Below, piece after piece: positions 27,111 through 40,964 of a stretch of DNA of 46,138 nucleotides (positions within the stretch are counted from its first letter, which is position 1; the number at the start of each line of letters is the position of its first letter). The notes beneath the pieces are model-generated. The model was not told where the DNA came from. It did not search any database and saw only the letters and a program-made list of their open reading frames with translations. Source of the DNA: Lichenibacterium minor (GTDB lineage Bacteria > Pseudomonadota > Alphaproteobacteria > Rhizobiales > Beijerinckiaceae); assembly GCF_004137685.1 (NCBI RefSeq), contig NZ_QYBB01000035.1, positions 1 to 46,138 on the forward strand, read 5' to 3'. A program made the translations under genes and the position numbers.

Positions 27111-28613
27111 TCAGGATGAGAAGCGGGCGCGCAGCGCCGCCTTCTGGACCTTGCCCATGGCGTTGCGGGGAAGCTCGTCGACGAAGATCACGCGACGCGG
27201 CCGCTTGAAACGGGCCATCCTCCCGTCGAGCCCGGCCAGCAGCGCGGCCTCGTCGGGCCCGCCGTCGCCCGCCCGCACCACCACCGCCACGACGGCCTCG
27301 CCGAGGTCGGCGTCGGGCAGGCCGATGACGGCGCTCTCTTCCACCCCCGGCAAGGCGTCGATCGCGTCCTCGACCTCCCGGGGGTAGACGTTGTACCCAC
27401 CGGTGATGACGAGGTCCTTGGCGCGCCCCACGATGGCGAGCGAGCCCGTGGCGTCGAACTGGCCGAGGTCGCCGGACACGAACCAGCCGTCGAGCGTGAA
27501 CTCGGCGGCCGTCTTCTCCGGGTTGCGCCAATAGCCCGCGAAGACGTTGGGACCGCGGATCTGCACCATGCCGGTCTGCCCGGCGTCGAGCGGGCCGCCG
27601 CCCGCGGGATCGACGACGCGCACCCCGACGCCCGGCAGCGGCGGCCCCACGCGGCCCGGCACACGCGGGCCGTCGTAGGGGTTCGACGTCGTCATGTTGG
27701 TCTCGGTCATGCCGTAGCGTTCGAGGATCGCGTGGCCCGTGCGCGCCCGGAAGGCCGCATGCGTGTCGGCGAGGAGGGGCGCCGACCCCGACACGACGAG
27801 GCGCAGGTTCCGCGCCGCTTCCGCCAGCCCCGGTTCGGCGAGAAGGCGCACGTAGAACGTCGGGACGCCCATCACCGCGGTGGCGCGCGGCATCAGGCGC
27901 AGCATGTCGGCGGCGTCGAAGCGCGGCAGGAACAGCATGGCGCCGCCGGCCGCCAGCAGCGTGTTGGTGGCGACGAAGAGCCCGTGCGTGTGGAAGATCG
28001 GCAGAGCGTGCAGGAGCACGTCGTCCGGCCCGAAGCGCCACAGGTCGACGAGCGTCAGGGCGTTGGACAGCAGGTTGTCGTGGGTCAGCATGGCGCCCTT
28101 GGAGCGCCCCGTCGTGCCCGACGTGTAGAGGATGGCGGCGAGGTCGCCCGGCGCGCGCTCCACGTCGGCGAAGTCCGGGTCCAGCCCGTCGGCGGCCTCC
28201 ATCAGGGTGCCGTCCCCGGCGGGGCCGAGGGTTTCCACGCGGGGGGCGGCCGGCCCTCCGGCGAAGCCCGCGAGGTCGCCGTGGCGGGCGGGGTCGACCA
28301 CGAGCAGGCGCGGCGCGGCGTCGGATACGAAATAGGCGAGCTCGTCCCGCGTGTAGGCCATGTTGAGCGGCAGGTAGACCGCGCCGGCGCGCACGGCGGC
28401 GAGGTAGAGCGCCAAGGCTTCCACGCTCTTCTCGACCTGGGCCGCCACCCGGTCCCCCGGTTCGACGCCGAGCGCCACCAGCGCCCGGGCCAGCCGGCCC
28501 GACAGCGCGTCGAGGTCGCGATAGGACAGGACGCGGCCGCCCGCGGTCTCGATGGCGCGGCGGTCGGGATGGGGAGCGCGGGCCTTCAGCCCGGCGATCA
28601 GGTGGTTCGGCAT
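27111..28613 (-). CDS. matB: malonate--CoA ligase
   Basis: A 500-residue ANL-superfamily acyl-CoA synthetase. The AMP-binding P-loop is LYTSGTTGRSKGAMLTH, the A5 motif is ERYGMTETNMTTSNPYDG, and the hinge is VSGDLGQFD...GRAKDLVITGGYNVYPREVE. The C-terminal catalytic lysine is in LPRNAMGKVQKAAL. The TETNM-TSNPY sequence and the YNVYP hinge closely resemble malonyl-CoA synthetases (MatB) of Rhodopseudomonas and related bacteria, so activation of malonate or methylmalonate is the best call. GGAGGA is 3 bases before the ATG at 28613; the upstream frame extension is unlike protein. No matA/matC partners are next to it, so the gene is solitary. Confidence 0.9.
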   Translation of the reverse strand: MPNHLIAGLKARAPHPDRRAIETAGGRVLSYRDLDALSGRLARALVALGVEPGDRVAAQVEKSVEALALYLAAVRAGAVYLPLNMAYTRDELAYFVSDAAPRLLVVDPARHGDLAGFAGGPAAPRVETLGPAGDGTLMEAADGLDPDFADVERAPGDLAAILYTSGTTGRSKGAMLTHDNLLSNALTLVDLWRFGPDDVLLHALPIFHTHGLFVATNTLLAAGGAMLFLPRFDAADMLRLMPRATAVMGVPTFYVRLLAEPGLAEAARNLRLVVSGSAPLLADTHAAFRARTGHAILERYGMTETNMTTSNPYDGPRVPGRVGPPLPGVGVRVVDPAGGGPLDAGQTGMVQIRGPNVFAGYWRNPEKTAAEFTLDGWFVSGDLGQFDATGSLAIVGRAKDLVITGGYNVYPREVEDAIDALPGVEESAVIGLPDADLGEAVVAVVVRAGDGGPDEAALLAGLDGRMARFKRPRRVIFVDELPRNAMGKVQKAALRARFSS

Positions 28614-28756
28614 GTCTCCTCCCGCGGCGGCCTCGGCGGGCCATGCGCGGACGAGTCTCGGCGAAAAGCGGCGCCCCGTCCAGGATCGCCAAAGGTGCGA
28701 CGCCGACCGACCGATCGACCTCGCCCCTGTCCGGGGCGGGCCGACCGGGGAGTGGG

Positions 28757-29227
28757 TCAGAACATGTCCAACGGCAAAGTGTCCGGGGGCAGGATCCCGT
28801 CCATGCGCCGCGACAGCCCGGTCGGAGCATTGCAGATCGTCACGAGCCGCCACACGATCTTCGAACCGTCGTCGACCACGGTCTTGGTGTAGGAGGTTTC
28901 GCCAGGAACCGGAATGCGCACGTTGTTCTTATCGAAGAGATAATACTGCCAAACTGTGTAAGGGTTCGGCGTCGGATTGGTGAACGTCTGGCCGAGTCGA
29001 TAGACACCCGGAACGTACTTTCTACCGCTGCGGCTGGTGAACCCATTGGGATAATAAGCCAGCATCGAATTGACGATTTGACTGCTCTCGATCGCGGTAT
29101 AACGAAATATTGGATCGCTCAATTGCTGCATCGCGAGATCCATGACCTGCTTGACTGTCTTGCTTGCGCCACCGACGTCGATCGGCTTGCTGAGAAAGAT
29201 GCCGACGACATTGAGATTCACAGCCAT
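28757..29227 (-). CDS. orphan hypothetical protein in a lower-GC patch (156 aa)
   Basis: I do not recognise the family. The 156-residue product (MAVNLNVVGIFLSKPIDVGG) lacks a signal peptide or membrane helix. It is rich in Asn, Tyr, Thr and aromatic residues, unlike the Ala/Arg-rich neighbours: YTAIESSQIVNSMLAYYPNG, TNPTPNPYTVWQYYLFDKNN. The pattern suggests a beta-rich soluble fold. AGGGAGA eight bases before the ATG supports the start. Base composition is clearly lower in GC than the flanking genes, and an AT-rich stretch (29280-29350) lies just upstream. Recent horizontal acquisition as a single gene is likely. Confidence 0.7.
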   Translation of the reverse strand: MAVNLNVVGIFLSKPIDVGGASKTVKQVMDLAMQQLSDPIFRYTAIESSQIVNSMLAYYPNGFTSRSGRKYVPGVYRLGQTFTNPTPNPYTVWQYYLFDKNNVRIPVPGETSYTKTVVDDGSKIVWRLVTICNAPTGLSRRMDGILPPDTLPLDMF

Positions 29228-29553
29228 TGTCGTTCTCCCTGTGTGGACGAAATCGCCGCGTCGGCGCATCAGCCTGACTTGCCAACCGCAGATAGCATCG
29301 TAGGGAGCGATCGATCAATTATCCATCGCAAAATTTATCATACGCAACTTTTACGATCATTTCCTCCGCCTTCGACCGGACGTGCGATCCGGCACGCCGC
29401 GGGGGCAAGGATGCCATCGCGGTCGCGCTTGCGGCATGCCGCGCCGCGGGCGACGGGAGCCGGCGGTGGACAGCCGCCGCCCCCGCCCCATGTACGAAAT
29501 TCAAAGGCGTCGCGGTCTCCCCCGCGACGCGCCGTCCCGAAAGGTCGTTCCCC
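29228..29553. other. intergenic region with an AT-rich segment
   Basis: No gene is supported in these 326 bases. The part from about 29285 to 29365 (ATCAATTATCCATCGCAAAA, CATACGCAACTTTTACGATC) is the most AT-rich DNA in this part of the window. It probably contains the promoter of the orphan gene read leftward. The remainder is GC-rich and presumably contains the promoter for the MAPEG gene. Confidence 0.5.
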
Positions 29554-29952
29554 GTGCTGTTTCCCGCCACCACTGCCGCCTTCGCCGCCGTCCTGGCGCT
29601 GGTCTATGCGGGCCTGACCGTGTGGGTCATGCTGTCCCGGACCAGCAAGGGGACCCTGCAGGGCGACGGGGGCGACGCCGGCCTCGAGAAGCGCGTCCGG
29701 GCCCACGGGAATTTCGGCGAATACGTGCCCCTCGCCCTGGTGGTCATCGCGCTGCTCGAAGGCGGCGGCGGCAGCCACGGCCTCGTGCTCACGCTCCTGT
29801 GGCTCCTCCTGATCGGGCGCCTGCTCCACCCGGCCGGGCTGTTCGCCCGCCCCAACACGGCGCAGATGTTCGCCTGCCGCGGCGGCGGCATGCTGGCGAC
29901 GCTGGCCGCGATCGTGGTGGGCGCCGTGGCGCTGCTCCTCGGGCACGTCTGA
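29554..29952 (+). CDS. MAPEG family membrane protein
   Basis: A 132-residue protein with four hydrophobic helices, the size and layout of MAPEG (membrane-associated proteins in eicosanoid and glutathione metabolism). The family signature region is recognisable as LEKRVRAHGNFGEYVPLALVVIALLE (compare the usual RxxxNxxEYxP motif), with RLLHPAGLF in the third helix. Bacterial members are usually glutathione-dependent or of unknown activity. The start is a GTG at 29554, placing the first helix immediately after it. It stands alone, converging on the hybrid kinase gene with 53 bases between stops. Confidence 0.88.
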   Translation: MLFPATTAAFAAVLALVYAGLTVWVMLSRTSKGTLQGDGGDAGLEKRVRAHGNFGEYVPLALVVIALLEGGGGSHGLVLTLLWLLLIGRLLHPAGLFARPNTAQMFACRGGGMLATLAAIVVGAVALLLGHV

Positions 29953-30005
29953 TCGGACCGCGCCCGGCCGTCGGCGGACGCCGGCAGCCGGAAGCGCGGT
30001 GGACC

Positions 30006-32882
<2,877 letters not shown>

Positions 32883-33027
32883 CAGCCCCTGTTCCCTTTG
32901 GCGCGCGACGGCCGGGCCGGCCGCAGTCGCCCGTCGTCAATGGCGGAGAACGGCGTCCCGGTCCATCGCCGCACCGTGTCACGTTCGCATGGGCCCGCAC
33001 GCGCGGGCTCCCGCGCCGTTCGGGCCC

Positions 33028-35783
<2,756 letters not shown>

Positions 35784-35787
<4 letters not shown>

Positions 35788-36440
35788 GACGCGCCGCCGT
35801 CGTCGGCCATCACGCGCTCGATGAACTCCGCGATCAGGGTCTGCAGCGCGGACAGCGACGGGAGGTCCATGAGCATGGCGATGTAGCCGCGGATGTCGTG
35901 CTCGCGCACCGCGAAGTCGATGTACAGGAACAGCACGACCGGGCTTTCGCCCGCTTCCGCGCCGTCGGCCGGGGTGAACAGCTCCGCGCCGCTGCCGCGC
36001 ATGACCTCCGGGATCGACATGTCGAGCGAGCGCTGGAGCATGTTGGCCATGGACGCCAGGCAGCCGTTGAGGATGACGTTTCCGGTTTCGGCCAGGGCTT
36101 CCGCCTCGATCTCCACCAGTTCCTCGGGCGACACGACGCCGCCCGTGACGGCGCGGACCAGCTCCAGGCTCTGGCCCTGGGGGAAGATCAGCAGCGCCCG
36201 CCCCGAAAAGGCGCCCGAGAAGGCTTGGCGCACGGCCACGAGCTCGTCGAGCTCGCGCTCGCCGATCACCACGGCGGCGGCCTTCTGGGTGATGATGTCG
36301 AGCGACGGCACCGACAGCAGAACCTGGGCGCCCACCATCTTGCGCAGGCTCGCGGCGGCGCGGCTGACGCCGATGTTGACGATCTCGGTCAGCGCGTCGC
36401 GTTCGAGCTCGGTCAGCATGACCTCGGCGGCGGGGCTCAC
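35784..36440 (-). CDS. cheC: CheC-type chemotaxis phosphatase
   Basis: A 218-residue CheC/CheX/FliY-superfamily protein that dephosphorylates CheY-P. Both active-site motifs of the E-xx-N-x22-P form are visible: ALTEIVNIG followed by Pro exactly 22 residues after the Asn, and ALAETGNVI likewise followed by Pro after 22 residues. CheC therefore appears to keep two catalytic centres. It overlaps cheY upstream and the LOV kinase downstream by four bases each. No CheD, its usual partner, is encoded in the operon, and there is no CheZ. CheC therefore probably supplies signal termination for the adjacent CheY. Confidence 0.9.
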
Positions 36441-36820
36441 GCTCCGGCCGTTCTCAAGCGCAGGGCGGCTCCGGACAGGAAGCCGCGGAGCCCGTCCTCG
36501 GTCACGGGCTTCGGCACGAAGGCGGCGTCGAGCGCGCGGGCGCGGGCGATGATCTCGTCCTGGACGTTGGCGGTCACGATGGCGATGGGCATCGCCGGCC
36601 GGCGGTCGCGCAGCTCGGCCGCGAGGGCGAGCCCGTCGCGCCCCGGCATGTTGAAGTCGAGCAGCGCGACGTCGATGCCGCCGCGGTCGAGCGCCGCCAG
36701 GGCCTCGTCGGCGTTGCCGGCCTCGACCTTGGCCCAGCCCGGCTGGAGGGCGGCGATCGTCTTGCCCGCCACGATGCGGGCGAGCTTGCTGTCGTCGACG
36801 ATCAGAACCGTGATACCCAT
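36437..36820 (-). CDS. cheY: CheY-like single-domain response regulator
   Basis: A 127-residue receiver domain. The pocket is LIVDDSK (Asp9, Asp10), the acceptor Asp55 in LLDFNMPGRDG, Thr in VTANVQ and Lys in VPKPVTE. It has no output domain, so it signals by protein contact, either with a flagellar motor or with another target. The start at 36820 (MGITVLIV) has GGGGAGC before it; the upstream ATG at 36850 adds only MLRHGGAGSG. It is 52 bases after the STAS gene, the longest gap within the operon, and overlaps cheC by four bases. Confidence 0.9.
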   Translation of the reverse strand: MGITVLIVDDSKLARIVAGKTIAALQPGWAKVEAGNADEALAALDRGGIDVALLDFNMPGRDGLALAAELRDRRPAMPIAIVTANVQDEIIARARALDAAFVPKPVTEDGLRGFLSGAALRLRTAGA

Positions 36821-36872
36821 GCCGCTCCCCGCTCCGCCGTGTCGAAGCAAGTAATGCTTCCCGGCCCCGGGA

Positions 36873-37142
36873 TCAAACCTCGCCGGCGCCGCCGCGCGCC
36901 GCCCTGGCGCGCTCCAGCGCCGGCACCACGAAGGCCGCGGCGAAAGGGTCGGCGGGGACGCCGCGCAGCGGCGGCGCCAGCTCCAGCAGGACCTGCACCA
37001 CGGCGGTGTGGAGCGGCCCCGCCCCCCCGAGGTCGACCGGGAGCCCCGGCGCGGCGCGGCACAGGACCGCGAGGGGCTCGGCGTCCTCCACGCCGCAGCC
37101 GCCGACGAGCCGGATGGCGTCTTCGTCGCGCTCGACGCTCAT
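36873..37142 (-). CDS. STAS-domain-like protein in the che operon
   Basis: An 89-residue protein (MSVERDEDAIRLVGGCGVED). Its pattern of alternating strands and helices, with LPVDLGGAGPLHTAVVQVLLEL at the centre, resembles STAS/anti-sigma-factor-antagonist modules. The usual phosphorylated Ser/Thr of the STAS loop is not clearly identifiable; it may be the Thr of LHTA. Its ATG overlaps the cheA stop by four bases. STAS proteins with chemosensory kinases have been seen in alternative-function systems, where they act as scaffolds or outputs. A role as a second target of CheA is possible but unproven. Confidence 0.75.
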   Translation of the reverse strand: MSVERDEDAIRLVGGCGVEDAEPLAVLCRAAPGLPVDLGGAGPLHTAVVQVLLELAPPLRGVPADPFAAAFVVPALERARAARGGAGEV

Positions 37143-39028
37143 CCGACCAGCTCCGCGAGGTCCAGCACCATCAGCACCCCGCCGTCGCCGAGCAGCGCGG
37201 TGCCGAGCAGGCCCGGCACCGCGGCCAGGAGGCCGGCCGGCGGATGCAGGAGCACGTCGAGCCGCCGCCCCACGGCGTCGACGGCGAGGCCCACCGGCTC
37301 GCCGTCCACCGTCGCGACGAGCACCAGCAGCGGGCCCGAAGCGTCGCCCTGCCCCGGCAGGCCGAGCTTTCCGCGCAGGTCGAGCAGCGGCACGGTGCGG
37401 TCGCGCAGCGCGAAGGCCCGCCCGAAGCCCGTCGGCATCACGCGGTCGCGCGGGACGCGCAGGACGGTGCCGACGGCGGCGACCGGCACGCCGTAGCGCT
37501 CCCCCGCGACCTCGACCGTCAGCACGGCGGCGAGGGTGGTCGAGCGGGGCAGGATCATGCGCAGCACGGTGCCGCGCCCGGGCTCGCTCGACAGCGCGAC
37601 CCGCCCGCCGAGCGCCGCGACGCCGGCCCGCACGGCGTCCATGCCGACGCCCCGGCCCGAGATCGCCGAAACCGCGCCTGCGGTCGAGAAGCCGGGCGCG
37701 AAGACGAGGTCGAGCGCCGCCGCGTCGTCGAGCGCGGCGGCGGCGGCCCCGTCCAGCAGCCCGCGGGCGACGGCCGCGTCGCGGATGCGCGCGGGGTCGA
37801 TGCCGGCGCCGTCGTCCGACACTTCCACCACCACGGCATCGGCGTCCTGCCGGGCGCAGAGCAGGATCCGCCCGCGCGGCGGCTTGCCGGCGGCCGACCG
37901 GGTCGCCGGAGGCTCGATGCCGTGGTCGACCGCATTGCGCAGGGCGTGCAGCAGCGGCTCGTGGAGCCCGTCCACGACGTTTCGATCGAGTTCGACCGCT
38001 TCGCCGTCCATCGCGAAATCGACGTCGCGGCCGAGCCGCGCCGCGGCGTCGCGCACCACGCGCGGCAGGCGGCGGAAGGTGGTGGACAGCGGCACGAGGC
38101 GCAGCCGCAGCGCCGAAGCGTAGATCGAGGACGCGAGCCGTTCGAGCTCGGCCCGCGCCGCGCCGCCGTCGCGCCCGTTGGCCGCCACCACGAGTTCCCC
38201 GGCCAGGGCCAGCAGCGCGTCCACCCGCGCCGGGTCGACCCGCAGGCCCCGCGCCGCCGCGGCGGCGGCCGGCACCGCCGCGGCCGGCGCAAGCGGAACC
38301 GGCACGGCCTCGACCTGGTCGGCCACGAACCGGAAGGGCGCCAGCACGGCGTCCGGCGCGGCGGTGCTCAGGGCCGCGACCGCCGTCCTGCAGGTGAAGG
38401 GATCGTCGGAAGGGCCCCGGCCTCCCGACGACAGCGACAGGCCGATGAGCTCGGGAACGGCGGACACGAGCGCCAACGGGTCGTCGCCGAGGAAGAAGCA
38501 GCCGGGGTTCGGCGCGTAGCGCAGCGCCGTGACGCTGCGGCCGTCGCCGTGGGCGCGCTCGACCGCGGCGCCATGGTCGGCCAGGACGGCCGGCAGCCAC
38601 GCCGGGGCGACAGCGGGGGCCTCCGCGGGGGCGGCGCCCGTCGCCGAAGGTCCGCCCGCCAGCGCGGCGACGAGCCTCGCGCTGGCGGCCGCGGCGTCGC
38701 CCGGAAGGGTCCCGGACGACGCGATCGCGTCGAGCCAGCCCTCGCAGGCCCCGACGCAGGCCAGGGCGGCATCGAGCTCCGGCCGGCCGGCCGGGCGCCG
38801 TCCCGACCGCAGGGCGCCGAGCAGGTCCTCGGCGGCGTGGAGGGCGCGGCCCATCGGGGCGAGCTCGGGGAACAGGGCCGCGCCGCCCTTCAGCGTATGG
38901 ACGGCCCGGAAGGCGCCGGCGAGCCGCGCGGCGTCGTCGGGCGCGCGCTCCAGGGCCATGAGGTCGTCGCCGGCCGCCTGCACGAGCTCGCGCCCTTCGG
39001 CCAGGAACTGTTCGAGCAGGTCGTCCAT
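37139..39028 (-). CDS. cheA: chemotaxis histidine kinase CheA
   Basis: A 629-residue CheA. The Hpt (P1) domain has phospho-acceptor His44 in RAVHTLKGGAALF. An Ala/Pro-rich linker spans about 120-260. The P3 dimerisation domain begins near residue 268 (LRVDPARVDALLALAGELV). The P4 kinase has LLHALRNAVDHGIE (N box), DDGAGID and GRGVGMDAV. The P5 CheW-like domain covers about 490-629 (GERYGVPVAAVGTVLRVPRD). Its first base overlaps the cheR stop (TGATG) and its stop overlaps the STAS start. It phosphorylates CheY and CheB and is activated by the double-tip MCP through the triple CheW, by family logic. Confidence 0.94.
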   Translation of the reverse strand: MDDLLEQFLAEGRELVQAAGDDLMALERAPDDAARLAGAFRAVHTLKGGAALFPELAPMGRALHAAEDLLGALRSGRRPAGRPELDAALACVGACEGWLDAIASSGTLPGDAAAASARLVAALAGGPSATGAAPAEAPAVAPAWLPAVLADHGAAVERAHGDGRSVTALRYAPNPGCFFLGDDPLALVSAVPELIGLSLSSGGRGPSDDPFTCRTAVAALSTAAPDAVLAPFRFVADQVEAVPVPLAPAAAVPAAAAAARGLRVDPARVDALLALAGELVVAANGRDGGAARAELERLASSIYASALRLRLVPLSTTFRRLPRVVRDAAARLGRDVDFAMDGEAVELDRNVVDGLHEPLLHALRNAVDHGIEPPATRSAAGKPPRGRILLCARQDADAVVVEVSDDGAGIDPARIRDAAVARGLLDGAAAAALDDAAALDLVFAPGFSTAGAVSAISGRGVGMDAVRAGVAALGGRVALSSEPGRGTVLRMILPRSTTLAAVLTVEVAGERYGVPVAAVGTVLRVPRDRVMPTGFGRAFALRDRTVPLLDLRGKLGLPGQGDASGPLLVLVATVDGEPVGLAVDAVGRRLDVLLHPPAGLLAAVPGLLGTALLGDGGVLMVLDLAELVG

Positions 39029-39870
39029 CACGCGACCGGCGGGCGCTGGTACACCACGGCGTCCCCGAAGCGCCGCACCGCGAAGAGGTCGGAGATGCGG
39101 GCCATGGATTCCGTGTGGCCGAGGCACAGGAAGCCCCCGGGGTTCAGGGCGTCGAACAGCAGGCGGGCGGCGGCGAGCCGCGACGCGTCGTCGAAGTAGA
39201 TGAGGACGTTGCGGCAGAACACGACGTCGAACCGCCCCTGCTCCGCCATCGAGGCCGCGTCGATCAGGTTGGCCCGCGTCAGCTTCACGGATTCGCGGAT
39301 GTCGGCGATGACGCGCCGCAAGCCGTCGACCGGCGCCTCGAAATAGTCCGCCACGACGCCCGCGGGCAGGCGCGACAGGGCCCGCTCGCCGTAGATCCCC
39401 GCCGCGGCGGCCGCCAAGGCGTCGGTGTCGATGTCGGACCCCACGATCTCGACGTTGTAGGCGTCGACGAGGCGCCAGTTCTCGAGCAGCCACAGCGCGA
39501 TGGAATAGGGCTCCTCGCCGGTCGAGCAGGGGAGCGACCAGATGCGGACGAGGGCGCCGGGGCGCCGGCCGCCGACGATGTCGGGCAGCAGGGATCCGCC
39601 CAGGCAACGGAGCTGGTGTTCTTCGCGGTAGAAGTAGGTTTCGTTGACGGTGAAGCTGTTGATCAGCCGCTCGACCTCGCCGTCGTCCCAGCGCAGCAGC
39701 GCCATGTAGGCGGCGAAGCTGCCGCTGTTGGAGCGGGCCATGCGATCGAGCACCCGGCGCTCGACGAAATAGCGCTTCGCTTCCCCGTAGGTCATGCCGG
39801 TGCGGCGGTACACGACCTCGCAGACGCGGCGGAGCTCTTCCGCGTCGAGGGCCCTCGGCTCGCCGCTCAT
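39028..39870 (-). CDS. cheR: chemotaxis protein methyltransferase CheR
   Basis: A 280-residue S-adenosylmethionine-dependent methyltransferase that methylates receptor glutamates. The N-terminal helical domain contains YRRTGMTYGEAKRYFVERRV and FTVNETYFYREEHQL. The catalytic domain has IWSLPCSTGEEPYSIAL (SAM site), GSDIDTDALAAAAAGIYGERAL and DVVFCRNVLIYFDD. All CheR hallmarks are complete, and no TPR extension is present. Four-base overlaps or single-base overlaps join it to cheB upstream and cheA downstream. Confidence 0.96.
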   Translation of the reverse strand: MSGEPRALDAEELRRVCEVVYRRTGMTYGEAKRYFVERRVLDRMARSNSGSFAAYMALLRWDDGEVERLINSFTVNETYFYREEHQLRCLGGSLLPDIVGGRRPGALVRIWSLPCSTGEEPYSIALWLLENWRLVDAYNVEIVGSDIDTDALAAAAAGIYGERALSRLPAGVVADYFEAPVDGLRRVIADIRESVKLTRANLIDAASMAEQGRFDVVFCRNVLIYFDDASRLAAARLLFDALNPGGFLCLGHTESMARISDLFAVRRFGDAVVYQRPPVA

Positions 39871-40964
39871 GGGAGTTCACCCAGGATGCGGGCCGCGATG
39901 GCGTCGAGCGGCTCGACGAAGGACGCGCCCCCCTGGCGCACGAGCTGGCCCGGCATGCCCCACACCACCGCGGTCTCCTCGGCTTCGGCGATCGTCGTGC
40001 CCCCCGCGGCCCTGAGCCGCCCCATGGCGGCCGCGCCGTCGACGCCCATGCCGGTCATCAGCACGCCGATGAGGCGGTCCGCGGGCAGGTGCGCCAGGGC
40101 GCTGTCGACGAGGCGGTCGACACTCGGGTGCCAGCGATGCTCCGCCGACGACGGCACCGCCATCACGGCGAGCCCGGCGGGACGCCGCACCACGACGACG
40201 TCGGCGTCGCCCCGGCCGATGTAGACCCGGCCGGCCACGATCGGCGTCGGCGGCCCGGCTTCGACGACCCCGACGTCGCACAGCCCGTCGAGCCGCCGCG
40301 CCAGGGCGCCGGTGAAGGAGGCCGGCATGTGCTGGGCCACCACGGCGGCCCAGGGCAGGTCGGCCGGCAGCCGCGACAGCACGGCGTCGAGCGCCGGGGG
40401 GCCGCCGGTCGAGCAGCCGATCAACACGAGGCCGCCCGCGGCCTTCTCGGCGAGGCGGGGGGCGGCCGGCGGCTTCGCGTCGGCGCGGGGCGGGCGGGTC
40501 GCCGGGGCGGGCGACGCGGCCCCGCCGGCGCGCAGGCGGACGCGCTCGGCCAGCCGCAGCGTGCCGCGCATCCGGACGCCGGCCGCGGCCCGCACCTTCG
40601 CCACGAGGGCGGGGCCGAGGTCGTCCATGCCGAGGGACACGGCGCCGCCGGGCTTCGGGATGACGTCGACGGCGCCCCGATCGAGCGCGGCGAGGGTGGC
40701 CTCCGCGCCGTCCTCGGTCAGCGCCGACACCATCACGACCGGGCACGGGTGCCGCAGCATGATGAGGTCGAGGCAGGCGAGCCCGTCCATGCGCGGCATG
40801 GCGACGTCGAGCGTCACGACGTGGGGCTTCACGGCCGGGATCAGCTCCAGGGCTTCGGCGCCGTCGCGCGCGAAGGACAGGTCGAAATCGCCCTCCCGGG
40901 CGAAGACCTCTTTCAGGAGGCGCCGCATCAGCGGGGAATCGTCGACGACGAGGAGGCGGATCAC
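39867..40964 (-). CDS. cheB: chemotaxis methylesterase/deamidase CheB
   Basis: A 365-residue protein with an N-terminal receiver (Asp53 in TLDVAMPRMDG; pocket VVDDSPLMRR) and a C-terminal methylesterase. The catalytic Ser is in LIGCSTGGPPAL, the His in VVAQHMPASF and the Asp in MTGMGVDGAAAM. It demethylates or deamidates MCP glutamates when phosphorylated by CheA. The start is a GTG at 40964, whose GTGA overlaps the stop of the triple-CheW gene. This is the only start that begins at the receiver (VIRLLVVDD), and the open frame upstream lies inside the CheW gene. Confidence 0.95.
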   Translation of the reverse strand: MIRLLVVDDSPLMRRLLKEVFAREGDFDLSFARDGAEALELIPAVKPHVVTLDVAMPRMDGLACLDLIMLRHPCPVVMVSALTEDGAEATLAALDRGAVDVIPKPGGAVSLGMDDLGPALVAKVRAAAGVRMRGTLRLAERVRLRAGGAASPAPATRPPRADAKPPAAPRLAEKAAGGLVLIGCSTGGPPALDAVLSRLPADLPWAAVVAQHMPASFTGALARRLDGLCDVGVVEAGPPTPIVAGRVYIGRGDADVVVVRRPAGLAVMAVPSSAEHRWHPSVDRLVDSALAHLPADRLIGVLMTGMGVDGAAAMGRLRAAGGTTIAEAEETAVVWGMPGQLVRQGGASFVEPLDAIAARILGELP

